From: Meloidogyne chitwoodi
Lineage: Eukaryota > Nematoda > Chromadorea > Rhabditida > Meloidogynidae
NCBI GenBank assembly: GCA_015183035.1
Contig: JACZZP010000002.1
Coordinates: 558,001-622,000 of the forward strand
Direction of reading: 5' to 3'
Length of the DNA stretch: 64,000 bases
Part shown: positions 34,516 through 47,500 of the stretch, one piece after another
How the letters are laid out: each line of letters begins with the position of its first letter
How positions within the stretch are numbered: the stretch's first letter is position 1
Program-made: the position numbers and the translations under genes
The notes under the pieces: model-generated
Seen by the model: only the letters and a program-made list of their open reading frames with translations
What the model was told of the DNA's origin: nothing
Databases searched by the model: none

Positions 34516-36085
34516 TTCCTCAAATAGAATTTGTTCATATTTTAACTTGATTATTAAAACATTTTTCAATTTTTACTAAATGTAAATGTAAATTTCATTT
34601 TTATTTTAATTTTAAAATTATCAAAAAATGTTAACTTCAGTCTTTCAATTGGAACAAAACGACATTTATTTAATTGTTAAAATTCGGACACATTATTAAA
34701 TATTCTGAAGTAGAAGTTTCTTATGGAGATAAAGAATTTGATTTAATTCTAATCTTTATTTTTTACGTTTATTTATTACTGGAGAAGTGATTGATGATGA
34801 AAATGGGAATTGTGCATATAAAAAAACGTTATCTAACTTTTCTTGTTCAATAATCAAATATGCAAGAAGCAATAGCCTCAACTATTAGACATTCTTTAGT
34901 ACTTCCAATGATTAGAAATTGAGAATTAAGTTTTAAAGTTGTTGAAGATGTTTTGGAAATAAAAATGGTAATTAAAAACATTGTTTTCTTACGTTTATTC
35001 CATGAAAACAAATAGATAAAACACCTTGTTTTCCAAAACGTTTCAGTAAATGTTTGTTCGTGTTATAATTTTATAGATGTTTTTTAATTTTCCGAAAAGA
35101 ATTTTACAGAATGTTTGTTTTTGGATGTTTTTCCGTAAACTTTCGAAAATATTTTCCAGAATGTTTATCTATTTTAAAAAATATTTATAAATTATTTACA
35201 TTCAGTTATTTTCCTGAAAATGGTAAAAATAGTTTTCCGGAAAAACACAAAAAACATGTTTTGTTTTAAAAATGTTTTAGTATATGTATTTTCATTTGTA
35301 ATGTTTATTTTCCGGAAAATGAAATGTTTTATCTCTTTTAAGAACAAATATTTCTTTTTTCTTTATAGATAAAACATCAATTCTTCATGTTTTTTTAACA
35401 TGTAGGCGTATTTTTTAATAATAGTAATGGAGTTTTGTTATTTTTAAATCAACTATTTATTGATGATCTCTGCCTTTGGATTCAATTAATTGATGAAGAA
35501 TTAAATTAAAATGAATAATTAAAATATTTTATTAAAATGTTTAAATAAATCTAATAATTTGGAATTTATTGAAGTTCAGGCAAATTTAAAATTGTTAAAA
35601 CCAATGGATTCTGATGATGATGAAATTTAGGAAAAAAGAGAAATAATTACATCTTTTAATTATTTTTCAAATTTTTAATTAATATTAATTTTCTCAAAAG
35701 GATTATTTTTTATCAAAACTTTGAGAAAATTGCCTTTGTTTTAAAGGTATGCTTGCCATAAAAAGTAAAAAGGCATTTCATTAAACGGCAGAGGAGTTGA
35801 TTTTTTTGAAAAATTTAAGAATAATTCCTTTGAGTAAATAAATATTATTTTCTTATAAAATTGACTTAAAATAGTTAAATATTTTTTTGTTTAAAAATTT
35901 GTTAAAATCAGTCAGAAGACTGATACATATATTTATTTAAAAAATTAATTTTAATTTTTTATTTGAATTTTATAGCTCTAGGTTTGACAACTTTGTTAGA
36001 GATAACAGTCTGAAAACTTTGAAGTCTTCTGACTTTTTTGTCAAGTTTTTAACAACAAAAATATTTATCACTTTTGACTTAAAAA

Positions 36086-37232
36086 ATGAAAATGAAGATA
36101 AAAAACTCTCCTTCTTCTTCTTCGTGCAATAATGACATATCTCCTCCTCAATCCCCTCCTTTATTTTTAGATTCTACTCAATTGGATCAATTGTCTAACG
36201 ATCTGAGAATGATGAGTATTGATGATGAATCCATCAATAAAGTTCTGGAAAAATTGAAGACTCTTAAAAATGAGGTAAAAAATAATATATTCCCTTCCCT
36301 TATATTCATTAATGTTTTAATAAAATTATTAAAATTGAATTTAACAATTTTACAGTCACAGCCGTTTGACATTGAGGCTGTCGTTGAACCTAATGGTTTA
36401 CTTCCCTTTGTGTTGTTTAGATTTTTACCAGTTCGTTTTTTTAATTTTTACAATTTTTTGAAAAATGTTCTTATATTTTAAAATATTTTTATAGCAAAAT
36501 ATGGAACGTGAAAAAGATATTCTATCCGTAATTAAAGGATATCAACAAATTATTAAATTAAATTTAACAGTTATGAAAAACTGTAATAACGAAAATCAAT
36601 TCGCTGTCTTATTTAATGAAAATGTTTATTATAGAGGCCTTTTGATTCAAATGCAAGATCGCTTACCACCTATTCAAAATGCTGGTAATAAATTGCAAAA
36701 TCGAACAGTGTTTTAAATAAAAACTAATTTTAAATTTAAAGAAAACAATCAGCAGTTACGAAACATTAATGGAATCGGTCGTGGTCAACAACCTATTGCC
36801 ATGGGTGGTGTTGGTAATCAGGGATTTGTTATGGGTGGTGTTGGTGGTCAACAACCAATTGGTGTTCGTGGTCAACAACATATTGGTGTTGGTGTTGATG
36901 GTCAACAACCTGTTGGTATTGGTGTTGGTGGTAATCAGGGATTTGTTATGGGTGGTGTTGGTGGTCAACAACCAATTGGTGTTCGTGGTCAACAACCTGT
37001 TGGTGTTGGTGTTGATGGTCAACAACCTGTTGGTATTGGTGTTGGTGGTCAACAACATATTGGTGTTGGTGTTGGTGGTCAACAACCAATTGGTGTTGGT
37101 GGTCAACAACCTATTGCCATGGGTGGTGTTGGTAATCAGGGATTTGTTGTGGGTGGTGTTGGAGGTCAACATGTTGGAATTGCTCAACAACCTATGCATG
37201 GTCAATTTGGGAATCAAGGAACTCAGTACTAA
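36086..37232 (+). CDS. Gly/Gln/Val repeat protein, unknown function
   Basis: Model: 36086..36274, 36356..36409, 36495..36684 and 36742..37232, 307 residues. The N-terminal half is Ser/Pro-rich then helical (LDQLSNDLRMMSIDDESINKV, MEREKDILSVIKGYQQIIKL). The C-terminal 160 residues are imperfect repeats of GVGGQQPIG-type units (GGQQPIGVRGQQHIGVGVDG and variants, with GNQGFVMGGVGG spacers), ending HGQFGNQGTQY. The repeat is compositionally biased enough that the opposite strand and a second plus-strand frame are open too. The splice at 36684 (CTG|GTAATA) was chosen because it is the only nearby donor in phase; the donor at 36409 (GTGTTG) is weak. No signal peptide. Family not recognised. Confidence 0.6.
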
Positions 37233-38289
37233 TGAAGTAAATATTTGAAAACAGTTGTGCTTATATTGATTTTATTTTTTTAGTGTTGTTATGGAGCTTA
37301 TGATGATTTTTTGGCATTTTTATAATCATTAATTTAAACTTTTTAAGATAATTTTTTAAGCTTAATTCAGTTATTTTTTTAATGTTGCTTAATTTCTGAT
37401 ATTTTTTTGAAAAATTAGTTTGTTTATACACCCGTTTATTTTAGGAAAATATTTTTATATTTTTTTATTTTCATAGGATTTGATATTCTCTGATTTAATG
37501 TTCAATCTCGGGGATATATTAATTAGCGGTTTTATTTTTAAATGTTTAGAATAAAACACAAGAAAAACAAACCTGATCTTTGACTACAAGGCAAAAATAT
37601 TAAGACAAAATGAATAGAAAAACATGGAATTTACAAAAATATTGAATTAATTGAATTTTTAAGAAAAGATAAAAATATATACGCAATATATTGGGTCAAC
37701 ATTTTTCTATTCATTTTGTCTTAATATTTTTGCCTTGTAGTCAAAGATCAGGTTTGTTTTTCTTGTGTTTTATTCTAAACATTTAAAAATAAAACCGCTA
37801 GTTAATATATCCCCGAGATTGAACATTAAATCAGAGAATATCAAATCCTATGAAAATAAAAAAATATAAAAATATTTTCCTAAAATAAACGGGTGTGCTC
37901 ATACATATTCACATGAGTTAAGAAAAATAAGTTTAAAATTAAAACTTAAGCAGCATCTATTTTATTTAATTATTATTTGGTTAATTTATAATTTTCATAC
38001 TAAATAAAGCGAAAGAATCAAAATTTTTAATTTTTGTTAAATGTAATTTCAATATTATTTTTCTAATTTTACATTTTTTTTTAAATTTTAGATTAATTTA
38101 TAATTTTTATGCCTAAAAAATTTCGATGTGAATTTTTTCCTCGTAATTAAAAAAACACGTTTTACTTATTAAATATATATTAAATTTATTAAACACTTTA
38201 CCTCTTAAATTAAAAAAATAAATAAATAAAGGTTAAAAAACCTCACTAAAAAACATTTAAAAATTAATTTAAATTAAATATATTTTTAT
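37233..38289. other. Spacer holding a foldback element and a truncated frame
   Basis: Contains the foldback at 37429..37895. At 38110 a short frame starts (MPKKFRCEFFPRN) after an AG and ends exactly where the segment shared with the 33-kb copy begins, as if a gene start had been cut by the duplication. The latter is inference. Confidence 0.4.
37429..37895. mobile_element. 467-bp foldback element with arms of about 197 bp
   Basis: Ends cacccgtttattttaggaaa and its complement. The arms run almost without mismatch (one clear difference, attagcgg against actagcgg) and enclose a loop of about 75 bp. No coding capacity. The terminal caccc recalls family A. The high arm identity suggests recent insertion or strong constraint. 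Confidence 0.9.
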
Positions 38290-41200
38290 TTATTCAAAAA
38301 GTCTAGATAATCTATCTTTAGCCTGTGATTTTAATGATTTTTTCTTTTGTTCAGATTCACTAGTATTTGTACTTGCTAATGATGTATTTTCTTCTGAAGC
38401 ATTTAAATGTGCCAAAATATGTATTTGATTACCTTTATTTAAATAAAATGTTGATAAACAATCACCAAAACGTTTTTCTGTTAAAGAAGAAGATAATTGT
38501 TGTTTTGAAGACTAAATGATTTAAAAAAATAAAAAAAAAATTTAAAAAAATACATTTTCATAAGGAATATATTTGTTAAGTGAAATAGATGGATATGGAA
38601 GATGTCCAAGCATTTTTGGAACTTAAAAATAATTATTATTTTATTTTAAAATAAAAGTTTTAACATTTTACAAATTGTAAAAAGTTGTATTTTAAAGTTT
38701 TAACTTTTACAAATTGTAAAATTAAATTTAATTATTTTCTTACCAATAGAAAAAATAACTTGTCCAATACCATTATCCTTAACTTTAGTTAATTTATGTT
38801 TTTGTTGACAATACCAATATCCATTATTATTATTATTTTCTATATCTATACTAACAATAACATTTTCTGCTTCAATTAATTTAGCTAAAGATCTTAATGA
38901 AACAATAAAATCACAGGGTTGATCAACACGACAAAGTACAGATTGTGAATGTTCAGAATAAAAACGAGCACAAATTTCAAAATCTACCTAATTTAAAAAT
39001 TAAAAAATATTTTTTTTAATAAATTCATACCTTTGGAATAACAAATTCTAGCTTTTTTTCAATTAAATATTTATCTGATTTTAATATTTTATCATTTTCT
39101 TCATTAATATTATTTTGAATTATTTCTTGTTCATAAGAAATATTATAAACAAATTTAAAAAAATGTGGGACATGAAAGTTTCGACCAGCTTGAGATTCAG
39201 GAAGACGCCAAATAAAACGAAATGAAGAATTTGCGACTATTGGCTTTAAAAGAAATATTATAAAAAATAAAATTTAAAAAATTTAACCATTAAAGGATAT
39301 GGATTGAGTAATTTAGCTTCAATAGGTTCCAAAGCAATATTTTGTTCTTGATGTAAAGTAATCTCCAAAGGTAAAATTGTAACAGCTTTATATAAAAGAG
39401 ATTTTTTAACAAAACGTCTCTCAATGTCTAAAATAAAAATTGCGTTTCCAGCTAAAAGTGAGGTAGTGCAATGTAAATTAAATAAAGGCAAAAACTTGAG
39501 TTGTAAAAATTTTGTAAAAATTGTTTTTGAAGGAGAAGTAATTTGCCAATCAAGTTTAACCTTAAATTGTGAAGTTATATTTTTTAAAGTTTTAATTTTT
39601 ACAAGTTGTAAAAAGTTTTATTTTTTAAAATTTTAATTTTTACAAATTGTAAAAAGTTTTAATTTTTTAGTTTTAATTTTTACAAATTGTACTCACTTCA
39701 CATTTAATAAATTCCTCATTTGTAGAATTATTGCTATTTGTAGAAATAGGCATTATTTTATCGATAGCCATACATATATCTAAGCAAATACAATGACTTT
39801 CATTCGGTTTAATAGGCAGGATTCTATGTTGAACTGTTCCAGAAATCCATTTATTATCAGAATTCTATTTTTTAATTAATTAATAAAAATTATTTAAAAT
39901 ATACCAAAAATTTTAAATTTTTATTTTCAACACCAACAAGTGAAATTAAACAAAAAGTATCATTTAAATATTCATTTGTGCCTGAATTAAATTCAAGAGA
40001 AATTTTTTGCTTCATTCCGGCTGTTAATTCGAGATAATCTTAAAATAATATTTTAAAAAAATATTCTTTTTTTAAAAAAAACAAACTTTTATTTCCATCC
40101 ACAACTGTTTGGTCCTTAACACAAATACTTGGTTCAACTTTATCAACTAACATAAAAATATGTTCTAATAAAGAATTTCTTTCCAATTCTCGACCAAAAT
40201 CAAGAATAAAAGTGCATTTTGGATTAATTATGGAAATTTGAATAGAAAATAATTGAAAACAACCTACTCGTTTATTTTCCTTAAAAAAAAGAATATTAAT
40301 ATTTAAATAATTTTTAATTATTTTAAAAATTTACATTAATTCTAAAAATACATTTATTAACGCCTGGAACAATTAAATCTAAATTTCCATCAACTAAAAT
40401 AATATTATTTTCATTAAAATCTTCTTCTTTATTTTTATCAAATTTATCTTCCTTTAAACAATCAAGTGTAACACAATCTAGTGAATAAATTGTTTCTTCT
40501 GTAGAATCTTCAATTTGTAATTTTTGTTGAAATGCAAATGTTTTAGCCAAAGGAATAAATTGATTATCAAATAATTTAAATAAAACTTTAATTTTACAAT
40601 TGTAAAATTTTATAGGAAAATAATTGTAAATATCTAAAATAAGTTGAGCAGGTTGAAATAAAGTAGAACGAAAAAGAGGAGGTGAACAAATTCTAACAAT
40701 TTTAAATGGAAATTGAACAATTGGACGATTTGATGATGATGAGAAAATATTATTTGAATTAAATAATAGCCAATATTTATTACTTCTTTAATTTTTATTA
40801 AAAAAAATTATTATTATTGAAAATTAATTTTTAAATTAAAAAGGGAGTAATTAATAAAATTATAAAAAATTTCTAGCCCGGATTAATAATAAAAATACAA
40901 AAAAATATATTTTAATAGAAAACACAACTCTTCTAAATATTTCTAATAATTTAATTAAATTTTTCAAGTTATCTATTTATAAATTAAAAACAAACATTGT
41001 TTTCTCAGTATTTGAAATATTAGATAATTTTGACAAAAAATCTTCAGCTTCATCAGAGTCGGAAGAGTCATTCTTTACCATTGTTAGAAGAACAAGAAGA
41101 CAATTAAATAATCTTAAAAATAATTAAAATTAATTTTATTTTTAAAATTTTTATACAAATCATTATCCGTTTGGCTAGCTTGATCAATGTAGTTGTCAAC

Positions 41201-44107
41201 AAAATTCTTTAAATAACCTTTAATATCTTGAACATAAAACAATGAATCGCCCGATAAAAGTTTTTTTAAATTTTCCTTCTCAGAATTGTATAAATCTTGT
41301 TTTGAATTTCTAAAATAAAATTTAAAAAAAAATAAATATAATTAAAATAAAAAATTATAAATTTAAATAAAATAACAAAATTATTCAAACAAAACTCTGA
41401 AAGTGAAGAAATACAACGCTCCAAATAAAGAACATGTCCCATCCAATTGTGTTTTTTAAAAATAATTAAAGCATCATTTAATTCATTTTTAACATAAATT
41501 CCAATTTTTTCCAATTCAGTACTAGAATTGCAGAAAAAAGCATTAAAAATACGAAATGTTTCAGGAATAAAATAATTATTGTCTTCATTTGCTGAAGTTA
41601 AAGAAGTTTGTTGTAGCCAACGACGAGCAATTGTAATTTCTTGGCTTTTATTAGCATTTGTAAATAATAAATATAAATTGTAAAGCTGGAAATTATTAAA
41701 ATGTAATAAATAATTTTTAAATTTTTGCAAACTTTTTCTTTTTACAATTTGTAAAAAATAAAACTTTGTTTTTACAATTTGTAAAAAATAAAACTTTGTT
41801 TTTACAATTTGTAAAAAATAAAACTTTGTTTTCATAATTTGTAAAAAATAAAACTTTGTTTTCATAATTTGTAAAAAATACAAAAATAAAAAACTTACTG
41901 CTTCACATTTTTTATGTAGAAGAAAAGCTCCATGAGAAGCAGAAGATGATTCCATCATTACCAACTCATCATAAACAGAATCTTTATTTTCCACTTCATA
42001 ATCAACAGAAAAAAGTAAATGTTCAATAAATTTAATAATTTCTTCTTGCCAAAAAATAAAAAGAAAATTTAAATGAGCAGAATTAAAATTAGCACAAAGA
42101 ATATGTAAATCTTCTTCTAAATGTTGAAATGTTTCTCTAGCATAATTTAAAATTGTTAAAATACAATCATGACGAAGTTGGAGAGTATTTAATTGAGAAA
42201 ATGTAGTAGTAGTAGTAGAAGTTTCTATTGAAGAAGAATTTTGAGAAATAGAGTGCATGGAAGAGGAAGAGGGAATTAAAGATGAATCATTTGTAGTTGT
42301 TGTTGTAAAAGAAGAAGGCGGATTTATTTCTGATAAAGTTTTTACATATAAAACTTGACTGTTTGTAGTTTGTGGTAGTTGATTATGTTCTTGTTGTTGT
42401 TTATGTTGTGATGATGGTGGTGTATTTGCTAGAATTAGTCTGAAAAAATAAAAATATATATAGGTTAAAAATTCCGATTTTTTTAATTTACAAATAATTC
42501 TGATTTTTAAATAATTAAATACCTATAATTAAGTAAACTTGTTGCTAGCATTATTTTGTGTGAAAGTAAATGTGCATGTACTCTTAAAGAAGAAATGTTT
42601 TAGTGATATTTGTAAAACTTTTAAAAAATTAAAAGTTTTTACAAATATTTTAATTGTTTAAATAAATTTTTAAGTTTTTACAACTTATTTGAAATGTTCT
42701 TTGTATGTAATGTTTTTAAATTCTTTTATGTTTTTATAAAATTAGAAACATTTTTAATGTTTTTATTATAATTAATTGATGTTTTTGAACTTTGTAAATC
42801 TTTTTAAAATGTTTCTGTCTTTCTGAGTCTAACCGGTTAAAAAAAAGTTATTACCTTACTAAAGTCCAATCATCACTCCAAGTATTATTAAATTGTTGAT
42901 TTAAAAGAATACAACATTTATCCAAAGGAAGAGGGCGTAACTGTTTTAACCAATTTATTGAATTTAATGCAAAATCTTTAATTAAAGAATAATAAAATTA
43001 AAAAAAAACCATTTTTCTGAGCAAGTGCACGTATTGAATCAGAAAAAAAACTTGTTAACGCATCCAACTCTGATAATGCCAATTCAAAAAGTCCAAGACT
43101 CCAATAAAATAAGGATAGTCTGAACTAAAAAAATAAAAATGATCTTTGTGAATTTTAAATTAATTTAAAAGATTAAATTTAAAAGAATATTTTTAAAAAT
43201 TAACTTGTTCATTAATAAGATTTGAAAGAAGAAAGCTATCCTCGTTAACAACTTCTTTTAATTTTCTAAGTTTATTAGTTATATTATTAGAATAATTGTC
43301 AAACGAAGAAAATAAATTGTTTTGAAGAAGCAAAGTTAGTGAAGCTTTTGCTTTTTCTGACGAAATTTCATTCGATTCAAAAATTCTAAAAAACATCCAA
43401 AAATAATTATCACTTGTTAAATTTTAATTTTTTTACATGTTTGACCTCAGGCATTTTTAAATTAATTTTTTTATCTTCTTTAGATAAAATAAAATCAACC
43501 TGTTCTGAAATCTAGCAAAATCATTTTTCAATTTATCATTTATTTGTGTTCTGTTTTTCTTATCCTTTACTCGAGAAGAGTCAAAAATAATTATCCAAGA
43601 AAGACAATTAGCTTCGGTTAAATCTGAAAACCATTCCGAAATTTCAGGTCGAACAGAAATTCGATATTCTTCAAAATTCTAATAAGAAAATTAATTTTAA
43701 GATTAAAAAATATTTTTTTAATTAAAAACCTTTGCATAAATAAAGTAAATATGTAAAAATGCAAATTCAGAGGGTATATGATCACTAGAGCCTGTAGATA
43801 TTCCAGTTTTAATTATAGAACATTCAGGGTCAAAATGCACAAAAAAAGGTTGAAAACGAAGATTCAAAGGAAAATTTGAAGTTTGTGAATCTCTAGAAAT
43901 TAAAAAAAAATAAAAAAAAGAAGAAAACCTTTTCCATTGGAGTAAACCATTTCCAAGTGAATTTAAAATAATTTTTTGATTTTTTGTAAAGCAATCTTCG
44001 TTACCCTGCCCTTAAAGAATTTAAATAAAAAAAATAAAAAATATATATACAAGAAATTCTGATTGTATCCACTTTGTTTGTACGAAATACAGGCAATTCT
44101 GGGCTCA
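38290..44107 (-). CDS. TRAPPC10: TRAPPC10 (Trs130) subunit of the TRAPP II complex
   Basis: A many-exon gene (about 18 to 20 exons; first coding exon about 44050..44107, last 38290..38511). The N-terminal part fits TRAPPC10: MSPELPVF, FEEYRISVRPEISEWFSDLT, LSWIIIFDSS, INDKLKNDFARFQN. Further exons give alpha-solenoid helices (ISSLSEFCL, IFNAFFCNSSTELEKIGIYV), and the downstream exons give beta-rich segments as in the C-terminal half of TRAPP II subunits. The protein tethers vesicles at the Golgi and assists Rab activation, from family knowledge. Exons clearly seen lie at 43740..43895, 43505..43680, 43196..43390, 42855..43130, 41900..42440, 41390..41690, 40330..40800, 39030..39240 and 38740..38995 among others. 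Exact junctions were not all resolved. An intron carries a 30-bp tandem repeat (41710..41880). Confidence 0.8.
41715..41885. repeat. 30-bp tandem repeat in a TRAPPC10 intron
   Basis: About five copies of ttttacaatttgtaaaaaat followed by aaaactttgt. The last two carry catiaatttg-like changes (cataatttg in place of acaatttg). Each unit contains the near palindrome tttacaatttgtaaa. Related words occur at 39590..39690 and 42600..42640. Confidence 0.8.
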
Positions 44108-44551
44108 TAATTTATATTTTTCAATAATTTACTCTAAATTATTTGATTAAATGCAAAATAGAAGAAAACAATAACTTAAAGGTGAGAACAAAATTCTGAC
44201 CATTTTGTCCAAAAACATCGTTTGGCATTTCGTTCAAAAATTATATCTACGATTTTAGATTAAACGAAATTGTTTCTTTTATTTGGTGAATTGAATATTT
44301 CCAATTTGAAAAACAATTATTTTGGTGTTGTGGTATCATTTCTAGACTATTATTTTTCAGTTGTAGGGTTCGAATCCTTTCAGAACCATTTCTTATTTTA
44401 TTAGTTAATTACACCTTAATAAGTCTTAATTTTATGATTTATTCTTTTATTCACTCTTTTATAATTTTTATTAATATATTTTAAATTTTGTTTTATAAAA
44501 ATCTTTTTTTAGCATGCTAAATTATAATCTTTTTAAATTTTAAAGCACTCA
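44108..44551. other. Divergent spacer with a tRNA-like relic
   Basis: Lies between the TRAPPC10 start and the KANSL3-like start. At about 44325..44395 a plus-strand tRNA-like sequence has GGTTCGAATCC as B box and ends cagaacca, but its upstream half does not fold convincingly. No other feature seen. Confidence 0.45.
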
Positions 44552-47500
44552 ATGGACTTCCAAGACTATGAAAATTCTAAACGGCGAGTAGTAAAACCTC
44601 GAGTTCAATATTCACCAGTTGCTGAAAAGAAACGGAGCTACAATAAAAAAGCAAAGTTAGTACTTTTATTTATGGTATATTTTTTAAATTTTTTAAGGCA
44701 AAAACTGACAGTGAAGCGTATAACTAGTTTATTTAATGATTCTTCTTCAACTTATTCAACAAGGGAAAGTTCTGTTATTGATGGATTTACTGGATATGAT
44801 GTTTTATCTCAATTTGATTTACGAGATCAGCTTGAAACGATTAAGCAAAAGGAATTTGTTTTGCCTCCTTATCCAGACTTGGGGTATCTTCCAGAATTGA
44901 GTTTTGATGGTCAATGCAGTGCTGAACACATTGAAAGTTTTTTGGATGAACAAGAAGAAATAAAATTATTGGAAACTAATTTGTTTGAAGGGGCAGAACA
45001 TGAAGATGAACCGATGGAAATAACTGCAGAATCGGTGGAACCGACAATATGTGAAGGTATTTATGAATATATTTTTGATACATTAATTTATGTCTAAACA
45101 TTATAAAATTTATCTTTTCTTTATCCGAATTTTATTTATCATTTTCAGAACCATCTACTTCTCTTGCACAAATTCATGAACTTTCCGACGAAGAGATTTT
45201 ATATGTACCATCTGAACTCCAACAACAAGCAGACAAGCATGGAATTATTGGAGGTCCTTCGCCCCAAAAGCTTGATAATTCGCCTCAACGCTCAAAATTA
45301 AAATTAAAAATAAAATTGCCTAAAAATCCCAATAATACAGGTTTATTTTAAATAAAAATAAAATTTATTTTTTATTATTATTTATAGTTCAACCAACATT
45401 TAAAAGAATGAGAAGACCAACAAAATATTCAGAAGATTATGTTTATTACCCTCCTATAGTAATGCAACGAAAAAGCAACAACAACAACAGTGCATTAAAA
45501 ATAAAACAGAAGGCTATAATTAAACAACAGGAATCGAAAGCGGAAAGAAAACGTTTGTTATTTAAAATAATTATATTTTGGATAGAGGAATAAACAAATT
45601 GAAAATAATTTTTTTAAACTTGATAAAGCAATAAAATCTTTTTTATAGTTAAACGAAGGGAACGACAAAAAGCGATCTCTTCACTTATTCCTTCTTTACC
45701 CGCTCAAATACCAGAAGAAGTAAACATTCCTCAAGTTAAACCTGAACTCCAATCAGAGTCTCAACCTGTCGAGCAAGAACGTTAGATTTTTGTTTAAATA
45801 TTTATTTTTTTAATTAACTAATGGGTCAACCTAGTAATTAATTTTTTAAATTTTAGCTTCTCTAAAAATTCCTGAAGTTTCATTTGTTCAAAAAGAATTT
45901 TTTGCTATGCTGTCGGACAGAAAGAAGATGAACCCATTTTCTATTGGAATAAAAAAATGTGAACAATATGCTTATGATTATTTTTACAGAGAAATGTTTA
46001 TTAGGTTATTAATTTAATTTTAATAATAATTATTTTAAAAAATTACTATTTAAGAGAATCAGAAACTGAGAAAAACAAAAAAGATGTCGAAGAGGAAGAG
46101 ATTGATTGTGTCGGAATTTGTTCAAATGAATCAAAAGATGATGAAGTAGTTGAAGTCAACCCAGCTAGCGAATTTGCAGAAGCAGTGTTTTCTGTTATGA
46201 AAAGTTCGTCTTATTCAATTGATGACAAAAATGATGAAGATTTTTTGCAAATTGCGAATGAAAGGTTTTTTTATTTTTAAATACTATTTTTTTAAATATT
46301 TATATTAATAAAATTAAAAAGAATGTATTTATTGGAAGAAAGCACAAAATTGGTCTTAAATATAATTTTAAAATATATTATTGAACAAAGACATGTCGAC
46401 GCTTTTGTGTTAGGATTAGCAGGAGGTGCTTCAATATTTCATTCATTAACTATGAAAAATGCTAATCGTCTAAGAGAATCACTTAAACTTTACAGCAAAT
46501 CAAGTCAACAAGCAATCGTTTCAGCTCATTGTTGGCTTTTAAAAAATTTACCAATACATTTTATTGCTTCTTATTTAAATCTTCTTCGATTTCTTAAAGC
46601 AGCGGTATTTTTTCAAATAAATTTTAAAAATATTTTTTTAATTTTTTAGGGAAGTAATCTCAGTGATCATATTGTTAGATATAGCGATGAAAATTTTATG
46701 ATTATTGCAAATAATTATATAAGTGATTTTATTGCACAAAAATTATATGAGCCACCAATGCATCCAAACTATAAACCACTCGAGGTTTTTTTTTAATAAA
46801 AATTTTACAAATTATTTTTAAAGTATGGCCCAATACCAAATGTCAGCCTTATTCTTGTTTATCCTCAAATTACTGTAAAGACGTCGAAACATTTTATTAG
46901 AGCACACGAAATTTTGTTTAGGTAAATATTAATTTTTTAATTAATTTCGTCTCGCAAGGGTTAATTTATGTTTTTTTCAATTATTAAAATATAATCTTTG
47001 AAAAATTGAGATACTTTAGATTTTTCTAAATTATTTTTATTTTTTTAAGACAACTTTTACCAACAATAGTCTGCTGTGTTGAAAAAGTAGAATTACATTT
47101 TGATGTTAATTGGTCAACAATAACAGTTGAAGAAATTGCCTGGATGTGTATAAGATTAATAAGAAAAAAAGTTAGAGAAATTGCCAGGAGAAGACCTAAT
47201 GATCATATTTTTTTGGCTGGTTGGGGAACAACTTGTTGGTTAAATCATAAAGTAAGAGAGAATTATAATATTTATTTTTAATATTTTTAAAAATAATTTT
47301 AGGTTATTTCTAAAGTTTCTGGTGTATCAGGAATATTAGATTTTGCTTTTCCAACAGAAAGTGCTTGTGGTTCTAGAGGAGTATGTTTTTTAAATATTTT
47401 TATTTAAATAAAAAATTTTGTTTTTTTAATAGAGTGTAGATGATGAAATATGTTTAACTTATCCACACACACTTTTTGTTGTAGGAGAGGAAGCTGGGAA

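Larger units (their letters stand above)
32317..36085. other. Gene-poor region of decayed sequence
   Basis: Holds the TRAPPC10 3'-end duplicate (33047..33525), repeats built of ttttccggaaaa words (33.8-34.0 and 35.0-35.4 kb), and short coding-like pieces broken by stops, for example around 34.68-34.97 kb and 35.45-35.63 kb (the latter ending PMDSDDDEI then stop). No complete gene could be assembled. Confidence 0.5.

Noticed and set aside
36756..37217. Minus-strand frame of TNTN repeats and a second plus frame rich in Val/Leu
   Set aside because: Shadows of the Gly/Gln repeat exon; only the frame with Gly/Gln connects in phase to upstream exons.
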